A stretch of 64,000 nt of DNA. Source: Pseudomonas putida (lineage in GTDB: Bacteria > Pseudomonadota > Gammaproteobacteria > Pseudomonadales > Pseudomonadaceae). The notes below the pieces were generated by a model. It made no database searches. It was not told the origin of the DNA and saw only the letters and a list, made by a program, of their open reading frames with translations. How positions within the stretch are numbered: position 1 is the first letter of the stretch; the number at the start of each line of letters is the position of its first letter. This document shows, in pieces, positions 18,625 to 27,207 of this stretch. Both the position numbers and the translations under genes were made by a program. The stretch spans positions 1,550,001-1,614,000 of the forward strand of contig NZ_CP066306.1 of NCBI RefSeq assembly GCF_016406145.1, written 5' to 3'.

Positions 18625-19815
18625 TCAGGCCCTGCGCGGGTTGAGAATCAGCAGGGTCACCACCCCCGCCACAATCCCCCAGAATGCAGACCCGATCGAA
18701 AACAGGGTCAACCCCGACGCCGTCACCATGAAGGTAATCAGCGCTGCCTCCCGCTCGCGCGCCTCACTCATGGCCACCGTCAGGCCGTTCATGATCGAGC
18801 CGAACAGCGCCAATGCCGCAATAGACAACACCAGCTCCTTGGGCAACGCAGCGAACAACGCCGCCAGTGTGGCGCCGAATACCCCGGCAATGCCGTAGAA
18901 AATCCCGCACCACACTGCCGCTGTATAGCGCTTGCTTGGGTCTTCATGGGCGTGCGGCCCGGTGCAGATCGCTGCGCTGATGGCCGCCAGGTTGACGCCG
19001 TGCGAGCCGAACGGGGCCAGCAGCAGTGAGGCAAAGCCCGTGGTGGAGATCAATGGCGAAGCCGGGACCTGATAACCGTCGGCGCGCAACACGGCAACGC
19101 CCGGCATGTTTTGCGAGGTCATGGCCACCACGAACAGTGGAATGCCGATGCTGATGGTCGCGGCCAGCGAGAAGCTAGGCGTGGTCCACACCGGTGTGGC
19201 CACTTCCAGCCTGAAGCCGCTGAAGTCCAGCAAACCCAGTGCGCCGGACAGCGCGGTGCCCACCAGTAAAGCTGCCAGCACGCAGTAGCGGGGCGACAGG
19301 CGTTTGACCAGCAGGTAACTGAAGAACATGCCCAGCACCAGCAGCGTGCGGTGCTGCGCTGCGACGAAGATCTCGCTGCCGATCTTGAACAGGATGCCAG
19401 CCAGCAATGCCGAGGCCAGTGATGCCGGGATGCGTTTGACCAGGCGTTCGAAGCTGCCGGTCAGGCCGCAGATGATCACCAGCACGGCACAGGTGATATA
19501 GGCACCGATCGCTTCGCCGTAGCTGACCCCGCCCAGGCTGGTGATCAACAGCGCAGCCCCGGGCGTCGACCAGGCCACGGTGATCGGCGTGCGGTAGCGT
19601 AGCGACAGGCCGATGCTGCAGACCGCCATGCCGATGGACAGGGCCCAGATCCACGACGAGATCTGCGCCGTGGAAAGGCCCGCAGCCTGGCCAGCCTGGA
19701 ACATCAGCACCAGCGAGCTGGTGTAGCCGGTGAGCATGGCGATGAAGCCGGCGACGACGGCCGACGTTGAGCTGTCTGCCAGGGGCCGCAGGCGTGCGGA
19801 GGTGGCATCGGTCAT
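18625..19815 (-). CDS. Benzoate/H+ symporter family permease (BenE-like)
   Basis: A 396-aa, highly hydrophobic protein with about 12 transmembrane segments. BenE family signatures: VVAGFIAMLTGYTSS near the N-terminus, TPITVAWSTPGAALL, AMTSQNMPGVAVLRADGY, APFGSHGVNLAAISAAICTG and SKRYTAAVWCGIFYG. The family carries aromatic carboxylates across the inner membrane. No benzoate catabolic gene is adjacent, so the natural substrate is open. It is divergent from the GST gene. Confidence 0.88.
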   Translation of the reverse strand: MTDATSARLRPLADSSTSAVVAGFIAMLTGYTSSLVLMFQAGQAAGLSTAQISSWIWALSIGMAVCSIGLSLRYRTPITVAWSTPGAALLITSLGGVSYGEAIGAYITCAVLVIICGLTGSFERLVKRIPASLASALLAGILFKIGSEIFVAAQHRTLLVLGMFFSYLLVKRLSPRYCVLAALLVGTALSGALGLLDFSGFRLEVATPVWTTPSFSLAATISIGIPLFVVAMTSQNMPGVAVLRADGYQVPASPLISTTGFASLLLAPFGSHGVNLAAISAAICTGPHAHEDPSKRYTAAVWCGIFYGIAGVFGATLAALFAALPKELVLSIAALALFGSIMNGLTVAMSEAREREAALITFMVTASGLTLFSIGSAFWGIVAGVVTLLILNPRRA

Positions 19816-19959
19816 GGGGTAAGTCCTTGTCCATGTGTAAGCAGTTTTTTCAGACTAACGCGCGCCGGGTTGATTCTTGCCATACAGCGGGCATTGCTTT
19901 TAGCCGTACAGTCGCCAACTATTGGGCACGAATGCGCAACTGCATGGGAGGGAGGGGCG

Positions 19960-20562
19960 ATGTACAAAGTCTATGGCGACTACCAGTCGGGCAACTGTTA
20001 CAAGGTCAAGCTGATGCTGAGTCTGCTGGACAGCCCTTATGAATGGCATCCGGTGGATATCCTCAAGGGGGGGACCGAAACGCCCGAATTTCTGGCGATG
20101 AACCCCAATGGCAAGGTGCCGGTGCTGCAGCTCGAGGACGGCACCTGCCTGTGGGAGTCCAACGCCATTCTCAATTTCCTGGCCGATGGCAGCGAGTACC
20201 TGCCCAGCGAGCCGCGTTTGCGTACCCAGGTGCTGCAGTGGCAGTTTTTCGAACAGTACAGCCATGAGCCGTACATCGCCGTGGCGCGGTTCATCCAGTT
20301 TTACCTGGGTTTGCCTGACGAGCGCGTGGACGAATACCGCAAGCTGCACAAGGGCGGCTACAAGGCATTGAGGGTGATGGAGCGGCAGTTGCAGATGACG
20401 CCGTATCTGGTGGGTGAGCAATATTCGATTGCCGATGTGGCGTTGTATGCCTACACCCATGTGGCGCATCAGGGTGGGTTCGACCTGGCCGAGTACCCGG
20501 GGGTGCGAGCCTGGCTGGACCGGGTGGCCGCGCATCCTCGGCATGTGCCGATGGTGGGCTGA
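19960..20562 (+). CDS. Glutathione S-transferase family protein
   Basis: A 200-aa protein starting MYKVYGDYQSGNCYKVKL, preceded by GGAGGGG. N-terminal thioredoxin-fold domain: active-site region SGNCYK, cis-Pro loop GKVPVLQ, and the glutathione gamma-Glu binding ESNAIL. The C-terminal helical domain has the N-capping box region YSIADVALYAYTH. It is a cytosolic enzyme conjugating or reducing with glutathione; substrate unknown. Its 3' end lies 18 bp before the long hairpin array. Confidence 0.9.
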   Translation: MYKVYGDYQSGNCYKVKLMLSLLDSPYEWHPVDILKGGTETPEFLAMNPNGKVPVLQLEDGTCLWESNAILNFLADGSEYLPSEPRLRTQVLQWQFFEQYSHEPYIAVARFIQFYLGLPDERVDEYRKLHKGGYKALRVMERQLQMTPYLVGEQYSIADVALYAYTHVAHQGGFDLAEYPGVRAWLDRVAAHPRHVPMVG

Positions 20563-20580
20563 GCAGGCCTCACAGGTTCC

Positions 20581-22453
20581 GTAGGAGCGGCCTTGTGTCG
20601 CGAAGGGCTGCGCAGCGGCCCCGGCAATTTGTGTTGCTCAGCTGAGTCTTGGGGCCGCTTTGCGGCCCTTTCGCGACACAAGGCCGCTCCTACAGGCGTG
20701 AATAGCGACCTTGAGCGCTTCCAGTGTCATCACCACCTGGCTTTGTTCAGCGCGGCCATTTGCACCTTGCAGCGGGTAGGAGCGGCCTTGTGTCGCGAAA
20801 GGGCTGCGCAGCGGCCCCGGCAATTTGTGTTGCTCAGCTGAGTCTTGGGGCCGCTTTGCGGCCCTTCGCGACACAAGGCCGCTCCTACAGGCGTGAATAG
20901 CGACCTTGAGCGCTTCCAGTGTCATCACCACCTGGCTTTGTTCAGCGCGGCCATTTGCACCTTGCTGCGGGTAGGAGCGGCCTTGTGTCGCGAAAGGGCT
21001 GCGCAGCGGCCCCGGCAATTTGTGTTGCTCAGCTGAGTCTTGGGGCCGCTTTGCGGCCCTTTCGCGACACAAGGCCGCTCCTACAGGCGTGAACCGCGAC
21101 CTTGAGCGCTTCCAGTGTCGTCACCACCTGGCTTTGTTCAGCGCGGCCATTTGCACCTTGCTGCGGGTAGGAGCGGCCTTGTGTCGCGAAAGGGCTGCGC
21201 AGCAGCCCCAGGATATCTGTGGCGCCGCTGATATCCTGGGGCCGCTTTGCGGCCCTTCGCGACACAAGGCCGCTCCTACAGGCGTGAATAGCGACCTTGA
21301 GCGCTTCCAGTTTCATCACCACCTGGCTTTATTCAGCGCGGCCATTTGCACCTTGCAGCGGGTAGGAGCGGCCTTGTGTCGCGAAAGGGCTGCGCAGCAG
21401 CCCCGGCAATTTGTGTTGCTCAGCTGAGTCTTGGGGCCGCTTTGCGGCCCTTCGCGACACAAGGCCGCTCCTACAGGCGTGAACCGCGACCTTGAGCGCT
21501 TCCAGTGTCGTCACCACCTGGCTTTGTTCAGCGCGGCCATTTGCACCTTGCTGCGGGTAGGAGCGGCCTTGTGTCGCGAAAGGGCTGCGCAGCAGCCCCA
21601 GGATATCTGTGGCGCCGCTGATATCCTGGGGCCGCTTTGCGGCCCTTTCGCGACACAAGGCCGCTCCTACAGGCGTGAATAGCGACCTTGAGCGCTTCCA
21701 GTGTCATCACCACCTGGCTTTGTTCAGCGCGGCCATTTGCACCTTGCAGCGGGTAGGAGCGGCCTTGTGTCGCGAAAGGGCTGCGCAGCGGCCCCGGCAA
21801 TTTGTGTTGCTCAGCTGAGTCTTGGGGCCGCTTTGCGGCCCTTTCGCGACACAAGGCCGCTCCTACAGGCGTGAATAGCGACCTTGAGCGCTTCCAGTGT
21901 CATCACCACCTGGCTTTGTTCAGCGCGGCCATTTGCACCTTGCAGCGGGTAGGAGCGGCCTTGTGTCGCGAAAGGGCTGCGCAGCAGCCCCGGCAATTTG
22001 TGTTGCTCAGCTGAGTCTTGGGGCCGCTTTGCGGCCCTTTCGCGACACAAGGCCGCTCCTACAGGCGTGAATAGCGACCTTGAGCGCTTCCAGTGTCATC
22101 ACCACCTGGCTTTGTTCAGCGCGGCCATTTGCACCTTGCAGCGGGTAGGAGCGGCCTTGTGTCGCGAAAGGGCTGCGCAGCGGCCCCGGCAATTTGTGTT
22201 GCTCAGCTGAGTCTTGGGGCCGCTTTGCGGCCCTTCGCGACACAAGGCCGCTCCTACAGGCGTGAACCGCGACCTTGAGCGCTTCCAGTGTCGTCACCAC
22301 CTGGCTTTATTCAGCGCGGCCATTTGCACCTTGCTGCGGGTAGGAGCGGCCTTGTGTCGCGAAAGGGCTGCGCAGCAGCCCCGGCAATTTGTGTTGCTCA
22401 GCTGAGTCTTGGGGCCGCTTTGCGGCCCTTTCGCGACACAAGGCCGCTCCTAC
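20581..22453. repeat. Ten-unit tandem array of REP-like hairpins, period 195-196 bp
   Basis: Hairpin units begin (GTAGGAGCGGCC) at 20581, 20776, 20971, 21167, 21362, 21557, 21753, 21949, 22145 and 22340. Each is about 113 bp, from GTAGGAGCGG to CCGCTCCTAC, with long complementary arms containing TTGTGTCGCGAA, and inner modules GGGCTGCGCAG on the left and GGGCCGCTTTGCGGCCC on the right. Nine spacers of about 82 bp (beginning AGGCGTGAA, ending TTGC[A/T]GCGG) are also repeated. The array fills the gap between the convergent GST and glutaredoxin gene ends. Apparent reading frames inside are repeat artefacts. Confidence 0.95.
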
Positions 22454-22464
22454 AAAAAACCGCC

Positions 22465-22836
22465 TCAGATACTCGCGAAGCGTTTGTCCAGGTAGGCAAT
22501 GATTGCCTTGGACTCATACATCCAGGTCACGTTGCCTTGCTCTTCGATGCGCAAGCACGGCACCTTCACCCGGCCGCCACCTTCGAGCAGCGCCTGGCGG
22601 TGCTCTGGGTCGTTCTTGGCATCGCGCAATGCCACTGGCACGTTCAGGCGGTGCAGGGTGCGGCGGGTTTTCACGCAGAACGGGCACGCATGGAACTGGT
22701 ACAGCGCAAGGCCCTTGGCCTGCTGCTCGACATGCGCCTGGGCCGCGGCATCACGCTTGCGCTTGGCCGGGCGGCTGATCAGGTCGCCGAACACGATGAG
22801 CTGGCCGAGGCCAACCCGCAAGGCTTTGACGATCAT
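22465..22836 (-). CDS. Glutaredoxin-domain protein (CPFC)
   Basis: A 123-aa protein; the ATG giving MIVKALRVGLGQLIVFGD has AGGAG six bases upstream, so it is preferred to the TTG two codons before. It has an N-terminal hydrophobic/amphipathic helix that may anchor it, a basic linker (RPAKRKRD), then a Grx/GST-N thioredoxin fold with the redox motif CPFC (residues 51-54), GGGRVKVPCL (cis-Pro) and MYESKAIIAYL. It would reduce disulfides using glutathione. It is followed in the same direction, 57 bp away upstream, by folE. Its stop is 12 bp from the array. Confidence 0.85.
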   Translation of the reverse strand: MIVKALRVGLGQLIVFGDLISRPAKRKRDAAAQAHVEQQAKGLALYQFHACPFCVKTRRTLHRLNVPVALRDAKNDPEHRQALLEGGGRVKVPCLRIEEQGNVTWMYESKAIIAYLDKRFASI

Positions 22837-22893
22837 CTGCAACTCCTGAAAATAAAAAGCCGACCCACAGGGCCGGCTCGGGTCACGCGCCGA

Positions 22894-23439
22894 TCATTTG
22901 ATCAGGCCGAGGAACTCCATGCGCGTGGCCGGGTTGTCGCGGAATTCGCCGAGCATCACCGAGGTGAGCATGGTCGAGTTCTGCTTCTCTACACCGCGCA
23001 TCATCATGCACATGTGCTTGGCTTCGATAACCACCGCCACACCCGCAGCGCCGGTCACCTGCTGCACGGCCTCGGCGATCTGGCGGCTGAGGTTTTCCTG
23101 GATCTGCAGGCGGCGGGCGAACATGTCGACGATCCGTGCGACCTTGGACAGGCCCAGTACCTTGCCTTTGGGCAGGTAGGCCACGTGCGCCTTGCCGATG
23201 AACGGCAGCATGTGGTGTTCACACATCGAATACAGCTCGATGTCCCGGACCAGCACCATTTCGCTGTTGTCGGAGGTGAACAGTGCGCCGTTGGTCACTT
23301 CTTCCAGCGTCTGCTCATAACCGCGGCAAAGGTATTTCATGGCCTTTGCAGCCCGCTTGGGCGTGTCGAGCAGGCCCTCACGGGAGACGTCCTCGCCGAT
23401 CTGGCTGAGGATCTCGGTGTAGTTCTGTTCCAGGGACAT
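22894..23439 (-). CDS. folE: GTP cyclohydrolase I
   Basis: A 181-aa enzyme (start [11 protein letters not shown]) converting GTP to 7,8-dihydroneopterin triphosphate, first step of tetrahydrofolate synthesis. Zn ligands and catalytic residues are visible: [19 protein letters not shown] (Cys-Glu-His-His), [26 protein letters not shown] and [12 protein letters not shown] (second Cys and His). The length is standard. P. putida genomes typically hold more than one folE paralogue. It is probably co-transcribed with the Smr gene upstream and the glutaredoxin gene downstream. Confidence 0.93.
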   Translation of the reverse strand: MSLEQNYTEILSQIGEDVSREGLLDTPKRAAKAMKYLCRGYEQTLEEVTNGALFTSDNSEMVLVRDIELYSMCEHHMLPFIGKAHVAYLPKGKVLGLSKVARIVDMFARRLQIQENLSRQIAEAVQQVTGAAGVAVVIEAKHMCMMMRGVEKQNSTMLTSVMLGEFRDNPATRMEFLGLIK

Positions 23440-23509
23440 GTATCTACCTGTGGGAAAAAATCGCAAAAACGAAGGTTACGGCGGCAAAGCCTGCGCTGCA
23501 AGCGCGGCG

Positions 23510-24070
23510 TTACTCGTCGCGGCCTTCCATCATGGTTCGTTTGAGCATTACGTACACGGCACCGGTGCCGCCGTGGCGGGCCTGGCAGGAGGCGAAACCG
23601 AGCACCTGCGGGTGCTGGCGCAGCCAGGTGTTGACGTGGCTCTTGATCATCGGGCGCTTGCCATCCAGGCGCGCGGCCTTGCCGTGGGTCACGCGTACGC
23701 AGCGTACTTCCAGCTTGGTGGCCTCGGCAATGAAAGCCCACAGGGTTTCGCGGGCCTTCTCGACAGTCATGCCGTGCAGGTCGAGGCTGCCCTCGAAGGC
23801 GATCTGGCCGAGCTTGAGCTTGCGCAGCTGGGTTTCCTGCACGCCGTCGCGGCGCCACATCAACTCGTCTTCGGCACCCACGTCGATGACGAACTGGTCG
23901 GACAGGCCGTCAATCACCAACGGCTGGTCACTGCGCACGGTCGCCGCCTGGCGCAGGCCGGCCAGCTGCTTGCGGTCAGCCTTGGGTTTGCCGACCTCGG
24001 CACGGTCGTGCTTGATCGGCTTGACGCCGCGCACCTCGGCGCTGAACAGGGAAAAATCGTCGTCTTGCAT
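23510..24070 (-). CDS. Smr-domain (MutS2 C-terminal type) nuclease-like protein
   Basis: A 186-aa stand-alone Smr protein. The C-terminal half holds the Smr hallmarks: GSLDLHGMTVEKARETL (LDLHG), VRVTHGKAARL (HGK) and GTGAVYVMLKR at the end. The N-terminal half is charged with no clear domain. Smr domains nick or cleave DNA or RNA; the Proteobacterial stand-alone protein SmrB acts on ribosome-collided mRNA, a possible role here. It is upstream of folE by 70 bp in the same direction. Confidence 0.88.
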   Translation of the reverse strand: MQDDDFSLFSAEVRGVKPIKHDRAEVGKPKADRKQLAGLRQAATVRSDQPLVIDGLSDQFVIDVGAEDELMWRRDGVQETQLRKLKLGQIAFEGSLDLHGMTVEKARETLWAFIAEATKLEVRCVRVTHGKAARLDGKRPMIKSHVNTWLRQHPQVLGFASCQARHGGTGAVYVMLKRTMMEGRDE

Positions 24071-24124
24071 GGGGCCTCCACGTGGGCGGCGTAGTTTACG
24101 CGATCAACCCTGTGGCGTCAGCAA

Positions 24125-24147
24125 TGGCCCTGCCGCCGGCAGGGCCA
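24125..24147 (-). terminator. Perfect GC-rich hairpin
   Basis: TGGCCCTGCC (24125-24134) pairs with GGCAGGGCCA (24138-24147) with a 3-nt loop. It lies just past the stop of the minus-strand gene at 24167 and before the Smr gene. No U-tract, so a stabilising or Rho-assisted hairpin is as likely. Confidence 0.5.
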
Positions 24148-24166
24148 GGAGGCTTCAGCAAAGCCT

Positions 24167-24487
24167 TCAGTCGTGCTTCTTCATAAGGTGCGGCGACATG
24201 TTCAGCTCCCGACCACGGCGCAGGCGAATGCGGCTGCGCCGCCAGAAGCGCACGCCCAGGTACAGGAGCAACAGCCCGACCACGCTCAGGGTTATCGAAA
24301 GCGGGCGGTTGGCATTGAGCTCGGCAAAGGCCGGGTAATTACCGAGCAACCCGGCGATGCCGGCCATGGCCAGCAGCACACCGAACGTGGCAAGCAGCGC
24401 CGACAGGCCTGCGGCCAAGCGTGCGCCCCAGTTGCTTGGCTCGCGCTGGCGCAGGCGTTTGGCGTCGAAACTGCCTTTGAGCTTCAT
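24167..24487 (-). CDS. Small two-helix membrane protein, unknown
   Basis: A 106-aa protein; the start at MKLKGSFDAKRLRQRE has GAGG at a suitable distance. It has a basic N-terminus, two transmembrane helices (LAAGLSALLATFGVLLAMAGIAG and LSITLSVVGLLLLYLGVRFW) and a strongly basic C-terminal tail (RRSRIRLRRGRELN), giving an N-in/C-in topology. I do not recognise a family beyond a conserved-looking Pseudomonas hypothetical. It is in line with the Smr-folE-grx genes but separated from them by a hairpin. Confidence 0.65.
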   Translation of the reverse strand: MKLKGSFDAKRLRQREPSNWGARLAAGLSALLATFGVLLAMAGIAGLLGNYPAFAELNANRPLSITLSVVGLLLLYLGVRFWRRSRIRLRRGRELNMSPHLMKKHD

Positions 24488-24576
24488 TCCGATTTCCTCT
24501 GTGGATATCCGGAATTCGACCCGCAACCGGCCCCCGGGTTCCGCCCGGCAGCCGGGCGGTGGTCAGCTCGCCAGGC

Positions 24577-25167
24577 TCAGATCAGGCTGGCGGTGGGGGC
24601 GACGCAGGCGAAGTTGTCGGCCATTACGGCCATTTCGCACTCGTGAATCTGCGCAGCGGGAATCACGCGGTCTTTCAAGGCCAGGTCGCGGGTCGCCGAA
24701 GCGTCTTGCACCAGGGTGCAACGATAACCATAGTCCTTGGCCCGGCGCACGGTGGTGCTGACGCTGGAATGGCTCATGAAACCGCAGACGATCAGGTCCA
24801 GGTGCCCCAGCTCCTGCAGGGTTTCGTGCAGCTTGGTGTTCTTGAACGCGTTGGGCATGCGCTTTTCGATGATTATTTCACCGTCGCGTGGCTCCAGCCC
24901 CGGGATGAATTCACCAGCGGGGCCTTGCGGGTCGAAGCGACCGCCGACGGTACCGAGGTGGCGGACGTGGATGATCGGACGGCCGGCCTTGCGGGCGGCG
25001 TCGAGCAACCTGGCGATGTTGGCCACGGCCTCGTCCATGCCCGACAGCGCGAGGGGACCACTGAGGTACTCTTTTTGCGCATCGATGACGATCAGGCTGG
25101 CTTGGCTCAGCTTGGCCGGCGGGTAATCGCGGCCAGTGAGGCGGAACATCGTGGTTGGAACGGACAT
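24577..25167 (-). CDS. Isochorismatase-fold hydrolase with Ser at the nucleophile position
   Basis: A 196-aa protein (ATG start giving MSVPTTMFRL; a TTG one codon earlier is less likely). It has the isochorismatase/cysteine hydrolase fold: LIVIDAQKEY with catalytic Asp29, IIIEKRMPNAF with Lys102, and CGFMSHSSVSTTVR, where the usual catalytic Cys before V is Ser135. Amidases of this family need that Cys, whereas isochorismatases lack it, so the reaction may be non-amidase or weakened. No siderophore gene is adjacent. It is divergent from prmB. Confidence 0.8.
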   Translation of the reverse strand: MSVPTTMFRLTGRDYPPAKLSQASLIVIDAQKEYLSGPLALSGMDEAVANIARLLDAARKAGRPIIHVRHLGTVGGRFDPQGPAGEFIPGLEPRDGEIIIEKRMPNAFKNTKLHETLQELGHLDLIVCGFMSHSSVSTTVRRAKDYGYRCTLVQDASATRDLALKDRVIPAAQIHECEMAVMADNFACVAPTASLI

Positions 25168-25346
25168 CAAGGGCTCCTTGGAAGGGCTTTTGTATACCTA
25201 TTCTCCCTTGCCTTGGCGCCAATGGGAATGGTTGACATCGAAACCGGCGCAGTTACTGGCCTGTGGCTACCCGCTGGGCGATCCGCAGGAACATTTGTGT
25301 GGTGCGGGCTGTTAGACTTTTGTCCAGATCTGAATAGGAGTACCCC

Positions 25347-26255
25347 GTGATCACATCTCGTCTGCGCACCTTGCGCGACCATATCCGCTGGGCGGTCAGC
25401 CGCTTCCACGAGCACGAGCTGTTCTTCGGCCACGGTGCCGACAACGCCTGGGATGAAGCCCGCCTGCTGGTGCTGGGCGCCGTGCACCTGCCGTGGGAAA
25501 TCGCTGACAGCTACCTGGATTGCCAGCTTGAGGACGACGAGCGTGTACGCCTGCAGCACCTGCTCAAGCGCCGTATCGAAGACCGTGTACCCACTGCCTA
25601 CCTGCTGGGTGAGGCGTGGTTCTGCGGCATGTCGTTCATCGTTGACGAGCGTGTGCTGGTACCGCGTTCGCCAATCGGTGAGCTGATCGAAAAACGCTTC
25701 GAGCCATGGCTGGCCAACGAGCCTGCGCGCATTCTCGACCTGTGCACGGGCTCCGGTTGCATCGGGATCGTGGCGGCCGAGGTGTTCCCCGAGGCCGAGG
25801 TGGTATTGGCCGACCTGTCCTTCGAAGCGCTCGAAGTGGCCAACCAGAACATCGAGCGCCATGGCCTGGACGAGCGTGTGTACACGGTGCAGGGCGACGG
25901 TTTCGCGGGCCTGCCGGGGCAGCGCTTCGACTTGATCCTGTCCAACCCGCCGTATGTCGATGCCGAGGACTTCGGCGACATGCCGGCCGAGTATCACCAT
26001 GAGCCGGAGATGGGCCTGGCCTGCGGCAACGATGGCCTGGACCTGGTGCGGCGCATGCTGGCCGAGGCAGCCGAGCACCTGAGCGAGAAGGGCCTGCTGA
26101 TTGTCGAGGTGGGCAATAGCCAGGTGCATGTCGAGGCGCTGTACCCGGAGGTCGACTTCGCCTGGCTGGACTTCGAGCGCGGTGGGCATGGGGTGTTCAT
26201 GCTGACGGCGGAGCAGTGCCGGCAGCATCAGGAGCTGTTCAAGGCCCGCGTTTGA
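25347..26255 (+). CDS. prmB: Ribosomal protein L3 N5-glutamine methyltransferase
   Basis: A 302-aa SAM-dependent methyltransferase. An N-terminal helical substrate-recognition domain (residues 1-100) is followed by [23 protein letters not shown] (SAM motif I) and the catalytic [17 protein letters not shown]. The N-terminal domain beginning [20 protein letters not shown] and the spacing after NPPY mark PrmB rather than the release-factor enzyme PrmC. It methylates Gln of ribosomal protein uL3 during 50S assembly. As in E. coli it lies near aroC, but here two minus-strand genes intervene. Confidence 0.92.
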   Translation: MITSRLRTLRDHIRWAVSRFHEHELFFGHGADNAWDEARLLVLGAVHLPWEIADSYLDCQLEDDERVRLQHLLKRRIEDRVPTAYLLGEAWFCGMSFIVDERVLVPRSPIGELIEKRFEPWLANEPARILDLCTGSGCIGIVAAEVFPEAEVVLADLSFEALEVANQNIERHGLDERVYTVQGDGFAGLPGQRFDLILSNPPYVDAEDFGDMPAEYHHEPEMGLACGNDGLDLVRRMLAEAAEHLSEKGLLIVEVGNSQVHVEALYPEVDFAWLDFERGGHGVFMLTAEQCRQHQELFKARV

Positions 26256-26337
26256 TAGGGCCTTGACAGGGCGGGGGCATGTCTTGGTTGCACGGTCTCA
26301 AAACCGCTGTAACACCCATGGCATGCGCCCACTTGCT

Positions 26338-27126
26338 CTAGCGGGTGGCAATCCAGATCAACAACCCAGCCTGGAACACCGCAAACGCCACCAGGCAGGT
26401 AATGGTAAAGCGCAGCCCGCTGTCCTCGCGCTGGTACTTGGCCACCCGCTCATCGCGCTCGCGCAGTTGCGCCTCCTTCTCCAGAAGGTTTTGCTCGGCC
26501 TGCTGCAGCATCCCGGCCGCCTCGAGCATGGCCACCCGCTGCACCTTCTCACTGTTCCAGCCGCCCTTGAGCTGGCCCACCGTGGCTTCGACAGTACGGC
26601 CTTTGAGGTGCTGCCCGTCGGCGTACTCCACCTCGATGCCGGTCGCGCTCAGGAAGCGGTCACGGCGCAGGCGCGTGTCTTCGTTCAGGGCATCCTTGTT
26701 CGGTAGCGCCATGCCTTCGATGTGGTAGTGCGACCACTTGCGCTGCAGCCATTGCACGGCCTGGGCCAGCATGAAACGCCCCAAGCCGCGGTTCAGTGGC
26801 TCCAGCTGCAGGCCGCTGTCGCTGCCGATGCTCACCCGCCGCTCAAGGTGGTCGACCCGCACATCCAGATGGTTCTGCTCCTTGCGCACCTTCTGCCCGG
26901 GCAGGCGGATTTCCATGCGCAGCAGGCTGTGCGCCTTGTCGTGGCGCTCGGCATGGCCGAACTCGACGAAACGCAGCGGCCGTGCGCCGCTGTTGCGGTC
27001 GGTAGGCAGCGGCGCCAGGCGCAGCAACTGAAAGTGTTCTACTGCCAGGTCAGCCCAGGGCAGCACTGGGCTTTCCGGGGCTTGCGGCTCTTCGGCCGGC
27101 TCTACGGCGGCGGGGGCATCGGTCAT
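26338..27126 (-). CDS. Uncharacterised tail-anchored protein with coiled coil
   Basis: A 262-aa protein of unknown function. Residues 1-25 are Pro/Ala/Glu-rich and likely disordered. The middle has a globular domain with HLDVRVDHLERRVSIGSDSG, LNRGLGRFMLAQAVQWLQRK and YHIEGMALPNKDALNEDTRL, the last resembling acetyltransferase-like or small ligand-binding folds only loosely. Then come a charged coiled coil (AGMLQQAEQNLLEKEAQLRERDERV) and a single C-terminal transmembrane helix (FTITCLVAFAVFQAGLLIWIA), so it is probably tail-anchored with the bulk in the cytoplasm. I cannot assign a family. Confidence 0.65.
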   Translation of the reverse strand: MTDAPAAVEPAEEPQAPESPVLPWADLAVEHFQLLRLAPLPTDRNSGARPLRFVEFGHAERHDKAHSLLRMEIRLPGQKVRKEQNHLDVRVDHLERRVSIGSDSGLQLEPLNRGLGRFMLAQAVQWLQRKWSHYHIEGMALPNKDALNEDTRLRRDRFLSATGIEVEYADGQHLKGRTVEATVGQLKGGWNSEKVQRVAMLEAAGMLQQAEQNLLEKEAQLRERDERVAKYQREDSGLRFTITCLVAFAVFQAGLLIWIATR

Positions 27127-27207
27127 CAGGGCGTTCTCACATGCAAGCCAATACCGAGCTTATCGGCCGTATCGCCCAGGACCTGAGGCCATTGTGCGGC
27201 GATCTCC

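Noticed and set aside
20593..22405. Repeated open frames inside the array (MCRERAAKRPQ... and similar)
   Set aside because: They are translations of the hairpin repeats on both strands, with no ribosome sites and the same peptide recurring with each unit.
20581..22453. Reading the 195-bp array as a CRISPR array
   Set aside because: The repeat is a long hairpin of 113 bp and the spacers are near-identical to each other rather than unique; there are no cas genes.
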